Source of the DNA: Bacillota bacterium
GTDB lineage: Bacteria; Bacillota; Limnochordia; DTU087
Assembly: GCA_012727675.1 (NCBI GenBank)
Contig: JAAYGR010000048.1
Span: 1-33,787 of the forward strand
Direction of reading: 5' to 3'
DNA: 33,787 nt
This document shows, piece by piece, positions 24,492-31,728 of the stretch. How positions within the stretch are numbered: the stretch's first letter is position 1; every line of letters begins with the position of its first letter. The notes below the pieces were generated by a model that had not been told where the DNA came from, made no database searches, and worked only from the letters and a program-made list of their open reading frames with translations. Made by a program: the position numbers and the translations under genes.

Positions 24492-24509
24492 ATCCTTCAA
24501 TCCGGCCGG

Positions 24510-24565
24510 AAAACGAAATATGCCCTTGCCGCCTCGTTCATCAGAACGCAGAACGGTAAGGGCAT
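24510..24565 (-). terminator. Long hairpin terminator after speD
   Basis: ATGCCCTTACCG (24565-24554) pairs with CGGCAAGGGCAT (24531-24520) with one mismatch, and an inner CGTTC/GAACG stem lies between them. The minus strand then reads ATTTCGTTTT. It separates speD from sigH. Confidence 0.75.
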
Positions 24566-24623
24566 GTCATGGACAACTACTCTCTTTGGAGTAACACATA
24601 TAACTCCAGCTTCGCCTCCTTTG

Positions 24624-25007
24624 TTAGGTGGCTTGCGGACTCTTCACCAACCCTTGCTTCATCACGCCCCTCTTCACCTCAGAGGAGTCTGTATCCTTGG
24701 CCTTAAAGTGCTCGAGCATGTAGTTCAGCGCATTCCAGGGGTCAACTGTATGTCCGCATGTAAATACATCAATGGCTGCATACTCGTATTCCGGCCATGT
24801 GTGAATAGCAAGGTGTGATTCAGAGATCACCACAACACCACTTACTCCTTGGGGCGCAAATTTGTGAAATGCAACTTCCCGCACTTCAGCCCCAGCATGC
24901 AGCGCCGCCTGTACCATGATATTTTCGACTTGATCTTTGTCGTCCAATACCTTAGGATCACATCCATATGCTTCGCACAGGACGTGACGACCCAAAGCAT
25001 TCTTCAT
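24624..25007 (-). CDS. speD: S-adenosylmethionine decarboxylase proenzyme, SpeD
   Basis: Makes decarboxylated AdoMet for spermidine synthesis. It has 127 residues in the short bacterial class. The self-processing bond is Glu63-Ser64 within VISESHLAIHTWPEYEYAAIDVFTCG; Ser64 becomes the pyruvoyl group, and His69 and Cys84 match the processing and catalytic residues. The ATG at 25007 gives the standard N-terminus (MKNALGRHVLCEAYGC). A longer frame extends upstream to 25109 but adds a non-family segment lying in the leader. speE is not in the window. A good promoter and a hairpin terminator flank it, so it is probably transcribed alone. Confidence 0.94.
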   Translation of the reverse strand: MKNALGRHVLCEAYGCDPKVLDDKDQVENIMVQAALHAGAEVREVAFHKFAPQGVSGVVVISESHLAIHTWPEYEYAAIDVFTCGHTVDPWNALNYMLEHFKAKDTDSSEVKRGVMKQGLVKSPQAT

Positions 25008-25077
25008 TCCATTCCCAGCCCCTTTCCGGTCTCTCCACCCTTCTGTTGATTTGTGGTCTACCACTTTAACAAGAACA

Positions 25078-25105
25078 ATTTTAACAAACCTACCCCGCAA
25101 GTCAA
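25078..25105 (-). promoter_or_regulatory. Promoter for speD
   Basis: TTGACT (25105-25100), a 16-base spacer and TAAAAT (25083-25078) with a TG extension on the minus strand. RNA would start near 25071, giving a leader of about 60 bases. Confidence 0.7.
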
Positions 25106-25131
25106 GCACTGCAGTTTGAGCTTACTTCTCT

Positions 25132-26379
25132 TTATGCAGATCCTTCGGTTTTTGCCACAAGGGATTCTACCACCCGCTGAAGAGCAAGCTCCACATGTTC
25201 TTTGCACAGCCCTCCCTGCAAATAGGCTGTATATGGAGCCCGCAGTGGTCCATCGGCACTCAATTCTATGGAGGAGCCCTGAATGAAGGTGCCTCCAGCC
25301 ATAATAACAGGATCTTCATAACCAGGCATGTCCCCCGGCACCGGCTGGACAAAGCTATCTACAGGAGAAGCCGCTTGGATACCCTGACAAAAGGTTAGTA
25401 GTCCTTCCTTTGTTGACATCTCAACAGCCTGAACGATGTCTCCTCTCGGTTCATTCCACCGGGGAGAGACTGGATATCCGAGATCTTCCATGACCTTGGC
25501 CGCAAGAACCGCTCCGGCCAGTGCCTCACCTACTACATGGGGTGCTATCCACAACCCCTGCAGGATCCAGCGATTTAGCCCGAAGGTCGGTCCCAGCCTG
25601 CCCCCTAATCCCGGAGCAGTCATTCGATCCGCAACAGCCTCGATCAGCTGGGCACTACCGACTGCATAGCCGCCCCCTGCCACCAGACCGCCCCCGGGGT
25701 TTTTGATCAGAGAACCGGCTATAAGGTCTGCTCCCACGTGACACGGCTCCTTAGTCTCCACAAATTATCCGTAGCAATTATCCACGAAAATAATGGTCTT
25801 GAGGCTAACTTCTCTGACCAGGGACACTATCTCCCCGATTTCATCAACACTTAGGGCTGGACGCCAGCTGTAGCCCCGGGAGCGTTGAATCAATACCATC
25901 TTGGTTCCAGGGCTGACAGCAGCCAAAATTCCCTCTTTACTCCATCTGCCCCTCTCATCCAGCGGCACCTCTTTATAGGAAATACCCTGCTGCACCAAAC
26001 TGCGGGGTACATCACCTTTTGTGCCGATAACCTGCTGCAGGGTATCATAAGGGGCTCCAATGAGGGATACCAGTTCATCACCTGGCTCGAGTAAAGCGGC
26101 AAGACAAGTGGCAATGGCGTGGGTTCCAGAAACCAGCTGAGGTCGGACAAGGGCTGCTTCCCCGCCAAATACTTGGGCATAGATAGCCTCAATAGTCTCA
26201 CGACCGCTGTCGTTATAACCGTAGCCGGTGCTGCCGGCAAAATGATACTCGCTCACCTGATTGTCTTGAAAAGCCGCCAGTACCCGGGCTTGGTTGGCCA
26301 GCTTAATCCTTTCGATCTCATCCCATTTGGGCCTAATAGCTATCTTGGCGTCATTAATCAACTGCTTAACGGATTGCAT
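25132..26379 (-). pseudogene. YnbB-like PLP-dependent lyase (aluminium resistance/methionine gamma-lyase family), broken by one TAA
   Basis: The full frame would encode about 414 residues, normal for this Cys/Met-metabolism PLP family, which follows hflX in Bacillus (ynbB). It reads from ATG 26379 (GAGGAG upstream) to codon 204 in IIFVDNCYG. A TAA at 25767-25765 then interrupts it, and the same frame continues as FVETKEPCHVGADLIAGSLIKNPGGG to 25132. In relatives, from memory, the stop codon position is Glu (DNCYGEF), so one G-to-T change explains it. The PLP lysine (SLIKNPGGG) lies after the stop, so the first fragment alone cannot be active. A GTG two codons later could restart translation, and the rest looks intact. 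It may be a recent mutation, a reinitiating split gene or an assembly error. Confidence 0.85.
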
Positions 26380-26442
26380 ATCATTCTCCTCATATGGTAT
26401 CGATTATGTATTCTGCTTCTGCTGCTTGCTGTTTTGCTACAA

Positions 26443-26458
26443 AGCCGGTTAACCGGCT
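26443..26458 (-). terminator. Palindrome after dapL, possible weak terminator
   Basis: AGCCGGTTAACCGGCT is a perfect 16-base palindrome. As RNA it makes a six-pair stem with a TTAA loop, followed on the minus strand by TTTGT. It lies between dapL and the ynbB-like gene. Confidence 0.45.
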
Positions 26459-26514
26459 GAAGCGATGCTTTTCGGGCCTAGCTAGACTATCCCTTGCCTT
26501 CTGAAAATAGCGAA

Positions 26515-27684
26515 TTAAGAGTAGCGGATCCCGGCATCCTTCAGCCGCTGCAGAGCTGCCTTGATCCTTTCCTTCTCAACACAAAGGGATATGCGGATAA
26601 ATCCTTCGCCATACTCACCATACCCATTTCCAGGGGTCACTACAACCCCCGCCTTTTCTAAGAGCTCGGCGGCGAACTGTGTGGAGGTATACCCATTGGG
26701 GACTGGGGCCCAAACGTATATGGTAGCCTTGGGTTTATCGATCGTCCAGCCCAGTTCCCGCAGGCCTTCCACCATGAGGTCCCGCCGCTCCTTGTAGACC
26801 TCTCTCATAACATCTACAGAGTCCTGGGGCCCCTTCAATGCCTCTATACCAGCCAGCTGGACAGCAGAAAAAACTCCCGAATCAATGTTGCCCTTAACCC
26901 TGGCTAAAGCTTCAATGACTTCTGTATTTCCGGCAGCCCAGGCCAGCCGCCAGCCGGTCATGTTGTAGGTCTTGGAGAGAGAATGGAATTCGATGCCGAC
27001 GTCCTTAGCGCCGTCGATCTCAAGAAAGCTTAAAGGACGATAGCCGTCAAAGGCCACTTCGCTGTAGGCGGCATCATGACAGATTATGATGTCATACTCC
27101 CGGGCGAAGGCAATGACATCCTCGTAAAACTCCCTGGGGGCAACTGCCCCAGTGGGATTGTTGGGGTAGTTGAGAAACATCAGTTTTGCCTGTTTGGCTA
27201 TGTCAACGGGAATGGCATCAAGGTCCGGCAGAAATCCGTTCTGTTCCAAAAGGGGCATCTTGTAGCTTCTGCCTCCGGCAAACAAGGTGCCGGTGCTGTA
27301 GGCAGGATAACCGGGATCCGGAACTAGGTTAATGTCTCCGGGATCCACATAGCACAGCGATATGTGGGCTAGTCCTTCTTTAGACCCGATTAAGGCCACA
27401 ATCTCAGAAACCGGGTCAAGGTCTACCCCTCGGCTTTGCCGATACCAGTCGGCTACTGCCTCCCGAAATGACAGCATCCCCTCATAGGTGGGGTAGCGGT
27501 GGGTCCATGGCTCTTCTACCGCTGACTGCAGCCTCTTGATAATATGGGAAGGTGTTGGGCGATCGGGGTCACCCATTCCTAAGCTGATAATATCAACTCC
27601 GGCAGCTTTAGCCTTGGCAATCTTCTTATCTATCTCAGCGAACAAATACGGTGGCAATTGTTGAATACGTTTAGCAGTTTGCAT
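26515..27684 (-). CDS. dapL: LL-diaminopimelate aminotransferase (DapL-like class I aminotransferase)
   Basis: PLP enzyme of 389 residues that would convert tetrahydrodipicolinate directly to LL-diaminopimelate for lysine and peptidoglycan. Seen: [10 protein letters not shown] near the N-terminus, [11 protein letters not shown], the PLP lysine in [13 protein letters not shown] (Lys238), and FIRISLC near the C-terminus. DapL is close to other aspartate-type aminotransferases, so the substrate is likely but not certain. ATG at 27684 is chosen; an in-frame TTG at 27699 is less likely. It overlaps the preceding small gene by 14 bases and ends the spoVK-led operon. DAP is also needed for spore cortex, which may explain the grouping. 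Confidence 0.85.
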   Translation of the reverse strand: MQTAKRIQQLPPYLFAEIDKKIAKAKAAGVDIISLGMGDPDRPTPSHIIKRLQSAVEEPWTHRYPTYEGMLSFREAVADWYRQSRGVDLDPVSEIVALIGSKEGLAHISLCYVDPGDINLVPDPGYPAYSTGTLFAGGRSYKMPLLEQNGFLPDLDAIPVDIAKQAKLMFLNYPNNPTGAVAPREFYEDVIAFAREYDIIICHDAAYSEVAFDGYRPLSFLEIDGAKDVGIEFHSLSKTYNMTGWRLAWAAGNTEVIEALARVKGNIDSGVFSAVQLAGIEALKGPQDSVDVMREVYKERRDLMVEGLRELGWTIDKPKATIYVWAPVPNGYTSTQFAAELLEKAGVVVTPGNGYGEYGEGFIRISLCVEKERIKAALQRLKDAGIRYS

Positions 27685-28153
27685 CGAACCTGCGGCCAAG
27701 CCAAGCCAGCTGTTCCCTCACCTTTGGTAGGGAATGCAGGATTAGCCGCCTCCAAGCCTCCTTTATGAATTCAGTTGTATACTTCCAGGGCATAGAAAAA
27801 GCTCCCATAAGCAGATTCAATACTTGCCGGCAACATCCTGCAATCACAGTTCCAAATTCCCCGTACTCTGCCTCAGCGGCTCCTCCTTCACTGCCTGGTC
27901 CCCTGCTGCCATCGTGAAGGGGATCGGGGGTATAGGTTTCAAGGGTGCCGGCAGCTTCTTGATCAGGGTCGCTGCCTGTGACAAGATGCAGGGAGTCACA
28001 GATGGGACAGCAGCCTGTTTCTAGACTTTGCCGCCTTGCGTCCAAGAGACCGTAGGCCATCCCAGCCTGAAACCCCTGGATAAGCCCCAGCCGGCGGCCT
28101 GCAGCAAGACCCACAAGTATACTCGAAAGAATGAGCACTATCATCTTAATCAC
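27671..28153 (-). CDS. Small membrane-anchored protein of unknown function
   Basis: Protein of 160 residues that I do not recognise. One N-terminal membrane segment ([18 protein letters not shown]) is followed by [24 protein letters not shown] cysteine cluster (TGCCPICDS) comes next, then an acidic low-complexity linker and a basic, tryptophan-rich tail ([18 protein letters not shown]). GTG at 28153 has GGAGG eight bases upstream and overlaps the previous gene's TAA; ATG at 28144 is too far from that site. Its overlap on both sides shows it is translated with the UbiA-like and dapL genes. Confidence 0.65.
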   Translation of the reverse strand: MIKMIVLILSSILVGLAAGRRLGLIQGFQAGMAYGLLDARRQSLETGCCPICDSLHLVTGSDPDQEAAGTLETYTPDPLHDGSRGPGSEGGAAEAEYGEFGTVIAGCCRQVLNLLMGAFSMPWKYTTEFIKEAWRRLILHSLPKVREQLAWLGRRFDANC

Positions 28154-28760
28154 CGGTTTGACCTCCCGTTCCTGCTCCCGACTCCTGAATGATTACAACC
28201 AGCAGGCTGCTCAATAGCACCAACACCAACTTGCCCAAATTCAAATAGGCCGAGACAGCAACAGCCAGTACCGCTGCTATGGCGGTTTCCACTGTTCCCC
28301 ACTTAACAGCCCAATTGCCGGCGCCGGTCAATCCATCCTCCCTCTGATCCCGCAGATCATCGATGGCCTGTAAAGCAAAAATCGCCATCCACGAGCTAAG
28401 CATTTCCTGCCACCCAAAAAGTAGGTGGGCAAGGAATGCCAAGACTAAAGCTTCCTGCCATCCCGTCAGCCCCAGACTTAACGGTCGGATCAAGTCTCCC
28501 CGCATTCCCACGGCATAACTTGCCCAAAAAAGGGTTATCGACCACACCGGATCAGCGGCAACTCCAAGGCTCAAGGCCGCAAGGGCGTAGGGGAAAGCGG
28601 CTTCCTTAAGTTCAGCGGCCCAAGTCCTTTTGCCAATCATTTGATCAAAGGGGGCATCTAGGTAATCATCCATCAACTTAACAGCAGTACCGGTAAGAAA
28701 ACAGGCCAGGGCCAATCGTATCAGAGAAAGCAAGGGAAGGTCAAAGGTGGTGCCAGACAA
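28146..28760 (-). CDS. Polytopic membrane protein, distantly UbiA prenyltransferase-like
   Basis: Protein of 204 residues with about six hydrophobic segments. Two aspartate-rich loops resemble the motifs of UbiA prenyltransferases: KLMDDYLDAPFDQMIGKR and AIDDLRDQREDGLTGAGNWAVKWG, the latter like the usual D-x-x-D-x-x-x-D plus GxxTxxxxxG. It is shorter than typical UbiA proteins (about 280-300), so it is either a degenerate or a distinct branch; the assignment is tentative. TTG at 28760 is the start, with GAGGTG about six bases upstream. It overlaps the GTPase gene by 20 bases, showing tight coupling. Confidence 0.55.
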   Translation of the reverse strand: MSGTTFDLPLLSLIRLALACFLTGTAVKLMDDYLDAPFDQMIGKRTWAAELKEAAFPYALAALSLGVAADPVWSITLFWASYAVGMRGDLIRPLSLGLTGWQEALVLAFLAHLLFGWQEMLSSWMAIFALQAIDDLRDQREDGLTGAGNWAVKWGTVETAIAAVLAVAVSAYLNLGKLVLVLLSSLLVVIIQESGAGTGGQTGD

Positions 28761-29349
28761 ATTGTTTCACCTCGGCAAAGCCGGTTTTGAGGAGTGCAGA
28801 AATTGGCAGAATCACATGTCCGGGAAACTCTCTGCGAATCTGAACCAGACCATCGGCGGCCTCCGGCAGGTCCATCTTGTTGGCGAGAATAGCATACCCT
28901 GTCCGCATACCACCAAATTGAGCGACTTGCCAGTCCACCTGGCCCACAGCCTCTACTGCGCCGTGCTTACCGACGCTGCTGGCATCAATCAAGTGCAGGA
29001 TGACGGCAGCCTCCCGGACTTGGGCCAGGGTCTGAGCCATGGCCCGCCTGATCATCGATTCTTCGGGAATGCCGTCGGTTAGCCCGCTGGTATCCAATAG
29101 AGCGAATCGCTTCTTGCCCTTAAGGCCCGGCATCTGAATCTCCAAGCGCTGCAAACCTAAGGTATGGTGGGGATTTGGACTGGTAAGCTCCTCTACAGCC
29201 TCCCGTTGAGATAAGGTGCGGCGATAAGTCTCACCGTTGGGGGTTGTAAACTCTATATCGAGTCGGGAGACCCCGAGGTAGCCGGCAAAGTTGACGGCGA
29301 AAAGGGTCTTGCCCACATTAGCTTTGCCGATGATCATGCAAGCCTTCAA
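28741..29349 (-). CDS. Small TRAFAC-class GTPase, Era/Der-like, unknown role
   Basis: GTP-binding protein of 202 residues with all main motifs: G1 GKANVGKT at residues 8-15, G3 DTSG at 86-89, G4 NKMD at 157-160 and G5 SAL at 184-186. It has no KH domain (Era), no second G domain (Der) and no HflX N-terminal domain. In Bacillus, hflX follows spoVK; this protein holds that place but is not HflX. TTG at 29349 is used; an ATG four codons on is possible. It starts just after the SpoVK stop and overlaps the UbiA-like gene. A role in spore envelope or membrane work is inferred only from neighbours. Confidence 0.78.
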   Translation of the reverse strand: MKACMIIGKANVGKTLFAVNFAGYLGVSRLDIEFTTPNGETYRRTLSQREAVEELTSPNPHHTLGLQRLEIQMPGLKGKKRFALLDTSGLTDGIPEESMIRRAMAQTLAQVREAAVILHLIDASSVGKHGAVEAVGQVDWQVAQFGGMRTGYAILANKMDLPEAADGLVQIRREFPGHVILPISALLKTGFAEVKQFVWHHL

Positions 29350-29351
29350 GC

Positions 29352-30317
29352 TTACAATCCCTCCCCGAAATCCTCCGCTTCAATATACATCAAGTCTTCC
29401 CGGGTCACGTCACCGGGCTTCTGCACCAACCGGACAGCCTGTCGGCGAATGGCCAGCTCAATCCAGTTACGGACAGTGCGGGCATTGCCAAAGGTATAGG
29501 AATCGCTCCGCAGTCCCCTTTGAATCAGAAGGGCCAGCCGCCGGCGTGCTGCTTCACTGAGCTTGTATTGGCGTTTTTCCAGCATCAATTCTGCGATGGC
29601 AAGGAGCTCCTGGGCATTGTAATCAGGAAAATCTATGTGTATGGGAAACCGTGACCTTAAACCGGGATTGCTTTGGAGGAAGAAGTTCATTTCATCGGTG
29701 TATCCCGCAAGGATGAGGATAAATTCCTGCTTATGGTCTTCCATGGCCTTAACCAGGGTATCAATGGCTTCCTTGCCGAAATCCTTCTCACCGCCCCGGG
29801 CAAGGGAGTATGCCTCATCGATAAACAGGATACCTCCCATAGCTTTTCTTATCTGCTCCCGGGTTTTTTGGGCAGTGTGCCCGATGTATTCGCCTACCAG
29901 GTCTGCCCGTTCCACCTCCACTAGATGCCCCCTAGGCAGAACTCCCATATGGCGAAACATGCGGCCTAGAATCCTGGCCACCGTAGTTTTTCCAGTACCG
30001 GGATTGCCCCGGAAGATGGTATGGAGGACCAGCGGCTCGGTGACCAACCGCTCTTCTGTCCGCCGCTTTTGGATCTGCACAAAGGCTTGAATCTCCCTAA
30101 CAAGCTGCTTGACCTCTGTTAGACCGATTAGGCCGTCTAGCTCAGCCAGCACATCCTTAAGCTTCTCCTGGGTTTCCTTAGGCTGGCTGTTTACAATTTC
30201 AACCCGCTCTCCTATAGTTCGAAAAAGGGCAAAGGCTTCTGCCGGCGAAACCCTACCCTCCTCCAGCCAGTCAAGGACTTCTTCTACTGTCATCGGGGCT
30301 AAATTGCGGTTATGCAT
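29352..30317 (-). CDS. spoVK: AAA+ ATPase, stage V sporulation protein K (CbbX/SpoVK family)
   Basis: Cytosolic AAA+ protein of 321 residues, the usual SpoVK length; in Bacillus it is made in the mother cell and needed for spore maturation. A helical N-terminus (VEEVLDWLEEGRVSPAEAFALF) precedes the AAA core. Walker A GNPGTGKT is at 104-111, Walker B ILFIDEA at 163-169, and the LRSRFPIHIDFPDY arginine-finger region follows. The close family includes the Rubisco activase CbbX, but no Rubisco genes are present. ATG at 30317 lies directly after GGGTGGGAGG, so ribosome-site spacing is tight. It leads a five-gene coupled operon. Confidence 0.9.
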   Translation of the reverse strand: MHNRNLAPMTVEEVLDWLEEGRVSPAEAFALFRTIGERVEIVNSQPKETQEKLKDVLAELDGLIGLTEVKQLVREIQAFVQIQKRRTEERLVTEPLVLHTIFRGNPGTGKTTVARILGRMFRHMGVLPRGHLVEVERADLVGEYIGHTAQKTREQIRKAMGGILFIDEAYSLARGGEKDFGKEAIDTLVKAMEDHKQEFILILAGYTDEMNFFLQSNPGLRSRFPIHIDFPDYNAQELLAIAELMLEKRQYKLSEAARRRLALLIQRGLRSDSYTFGNARTVRNWIELAIRRQAVRLVQKPGDVTREDLMYIEAEDFGEGL

Positions 30318-30353
30318 CCTCCCACCCCACGGATGCCGTGTTTTCGGTGCCCT

Positions 30354-30381
30354 ATCATATATATGTAAATAGGCTTGTAAA
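30354..30381 (-). promoter_or_regulatory. Possible promoter of the spoVK operon
   Basis: TTTACA (30381-30376), a 16-base spacer and TATGAT (30359-30354) on the minus strand, each one mismatch from the SigA consensus. It lies between the hfq terminator and spoVK. A mother-cell sigma promoter may also exist but is not evident. Confidence 0.55.
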
Positions 30382-30399
30382 TGTGTTGACGGCGGGGCA

Positions 30400-30436
30400 T
30401 AAAAAAGAAAAGAGCTCCTTGCTGCAGCTCCTTTCT
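30400..30436 (-). terminator. Terminator after hfq
   Basis: AGAAAGGAGCT (30436-30426) pairs with AGCTCTTTTCT (30416-30406) with one G-U pair around a nine-base loop, then runs into TTTTTT on the minus strand. It lies 28 bases past the hfq stop and isolates the mutSL-miaA-hfq genes from spoVK. Confidence 0.85.
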
Positions 30437-30463
30437 TTGCAAAACAAAAGAGTTACGCTGGGT

Positions 30464-30703
30464 TTACTCTCCATGGGAAGTTGCGGCTAGAGTAAAGGGT
30501 TTTTGAGGTGTAATTGTTGAAATAGCGTGCTTATAAATCAAATCATTTCTCCCGTCGCTTTCTAGAAGGACGGTAAAATTGTCGAAGGCCCGGACAAGTC
30601 CCCGCAGCTGCACTCCGTTGATCAAGTAGATGATGCCAGGGATATGTTCCTTACGAATCTGGTTGAGATAGAGATCCTGCAATCCAATCGCTGTCTTTGC
30701 CAT
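30464..30703 (-). CDS. hfq: RNA-binding chaperone Hfq
   Basis: Sm-like hexameric RNA chaperone of 79 residues. The Sm1 motif (YLINGVQLRGLVRAFDNFTVLLES) and the Sm2 motif (YKHAIST) are intact, with the N-terminal QDLYLNQIRKE contributing to the RNA-binding proximal face. ATG at 30703 has GGAGGAG seven bases upstream; the frame stays open further upstream but adds a non-family segment. It follows miaA, as in many Firmicutes, and is closed by a strong terminator. Confidence 0.96.
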   Translation of the reverse strand: MAKTAIGLQDLYLNQIRKEHIPGIIYLINGVQLRGLVRAFDNFTVLLESDGRNDLIYKHAISTITPQKPFTLAATSHGE

Positions 30704-30764
30704 ACATGCTCCTCCTAATGCTGCCGGCTGCTGTTGATGCACCCCCATGCATTCATATTTCCTT

Positions 30765-31700
30765 TCATATGTGAAAATTCCTCCAATAAATGGCCACAAT
30801 CTTGTGCACTGCGTCACGAATACTTAATCGATCTAGATCCAGCCAAATGATTTCCTTATCCCGCCGGAACCAGGTCAGCTGGCGCTTGGCATAGCGGCGG
30901 GTGTCCCGCTTAAGGAGGCGAACTGCCTCCTCCAAATCATACTCACCCCGAAGGTAGCCCACAAATTCCTTGTAGCCTAGGGCCTGCATGGCGGTGGAAT
31001 CATCACTTAGACCCTGCTCTAAGAGGCCCTTAACCTCATCTAACAGTCCAGCCTCCATCATGAGATCAACCCGGGTATTGATGCGCTCATAGAGACGGGC
31101 CCGGTTGCGGATGAGTCCAAACTTCACCGATCTATGTCGGGGTCCCCCCTCCCTTTGCATCTTGAGATGCTGGGAAAGGGGCTGGCCTGTAGAATAGAAT
31201 ACTTCCAAAGCCCGGATAATCCGGCGGCGGTCATTGGGATGAAGTCTCCTAGCCGTTTCCGGATCCACCTGGGCCAGCTGTGCATGGAGCGCTTTATTGC
31301 CCTCAGCATCTGCCATGTCCTCCAACCGAGACCGCAGCTCTGGATCCTTTCCTTCAGGGCTAAAGACAAATCCTTGTAAGACAGCCTGAATATAAAGCCC
31401 AGTACCTCCGGTTAGAATTGGAGTCTTGTCCCTCGCGGCCAGGTCTGCAAGAACTTCCTCCACCATAGCCTGGTAATCAGCTACGCTAAACTCATCTTTG
31501 GGATCAACTATGTCCAACAGGTGATGGGGGACTCCTCGGCGTTCCTCTTCTGTAGGCTTAGCGGTGCCGATATCCAATCCCCGATACACCTGCATCGAAT
31601 CCGCGGAGATAATCTCTCCATCCACCTCTTCTGCTACCTCGATGGCCAGCTCCGTCTTTCCTACGGCTGTAGGCCCTACAATTACCAATATGGGACGCAT
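30765..31700 (-). CDS. miaA: tRNA dimethylallyltransferase MiaA
   Basis: Adds a dimethylallyl group to A37 of tRNAs reading UNN codons. It has 311 residues. P-loop GPTAVGKT is at 9-16, then SADSMQVYRGLDIGTAKPT, GGTGLYIQAV and the C-terminal RYAKRQLTWFRRD, all family signatures. ATG at 31700 gives the standard start and has GGGAG eight bases upstream; longer in-frame starts run into the mutL end. It lies 28 bases downstream of mutL and about 60 upstream of hfq. Confidence 0.96.
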   Translation of the reverse strand: MRPILVIVGPTAVGKTELAIEVAEEVDGEIISADSMQVYRGLDIGTAKPTEEERRGVPHHLLDIVDPKDEFSVADYQAMVEEVLADLAARDKTPILTGGTGLYIQAVLQGFVFSPEGKDPELRSRLEDMADAEGNKALHAQLAQVDPETARRLHPNDRRRIIRALEVFYSTGQPLSQHLKMQREGGPRHRSVKFGLIRNRARLYERINTRVDLMMEAGLLDEVKGLLEQGLSDDSTAMQALGYKEFVGYLRGEYDLEEAVRLLKRDTRRYAKRQLTWFRRDKEIIWLDLDRLSIRDAVHKIVAIYWRNFHI

Positions 31701-31728
31701 GCCCTTCACTCCCAGTGTCGAAATTGAT

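Noticed and set aside
24588-24607. GGAGT/ACTCC hairpin between speD and sigH
   Set aside because: Only five pairs with a ten-base loop and no T run; the longer hairpin at 24520-24565 is the real terminator candidate.
25765-25767. Stop-codon recoding in the ynbB-like gene
   Set aside because: The codon is TAA, which is not used for selenocysteine or pyrrolysine, and no frameshift signal is present; simple mutation is more likely.
29352-30317. CbbX (Rubisco activase) identity for the AAA ATPase
   Set aside because: No Rubisco genes nearby, while the hfq and ynbB neighbours and the length match SpoVK.
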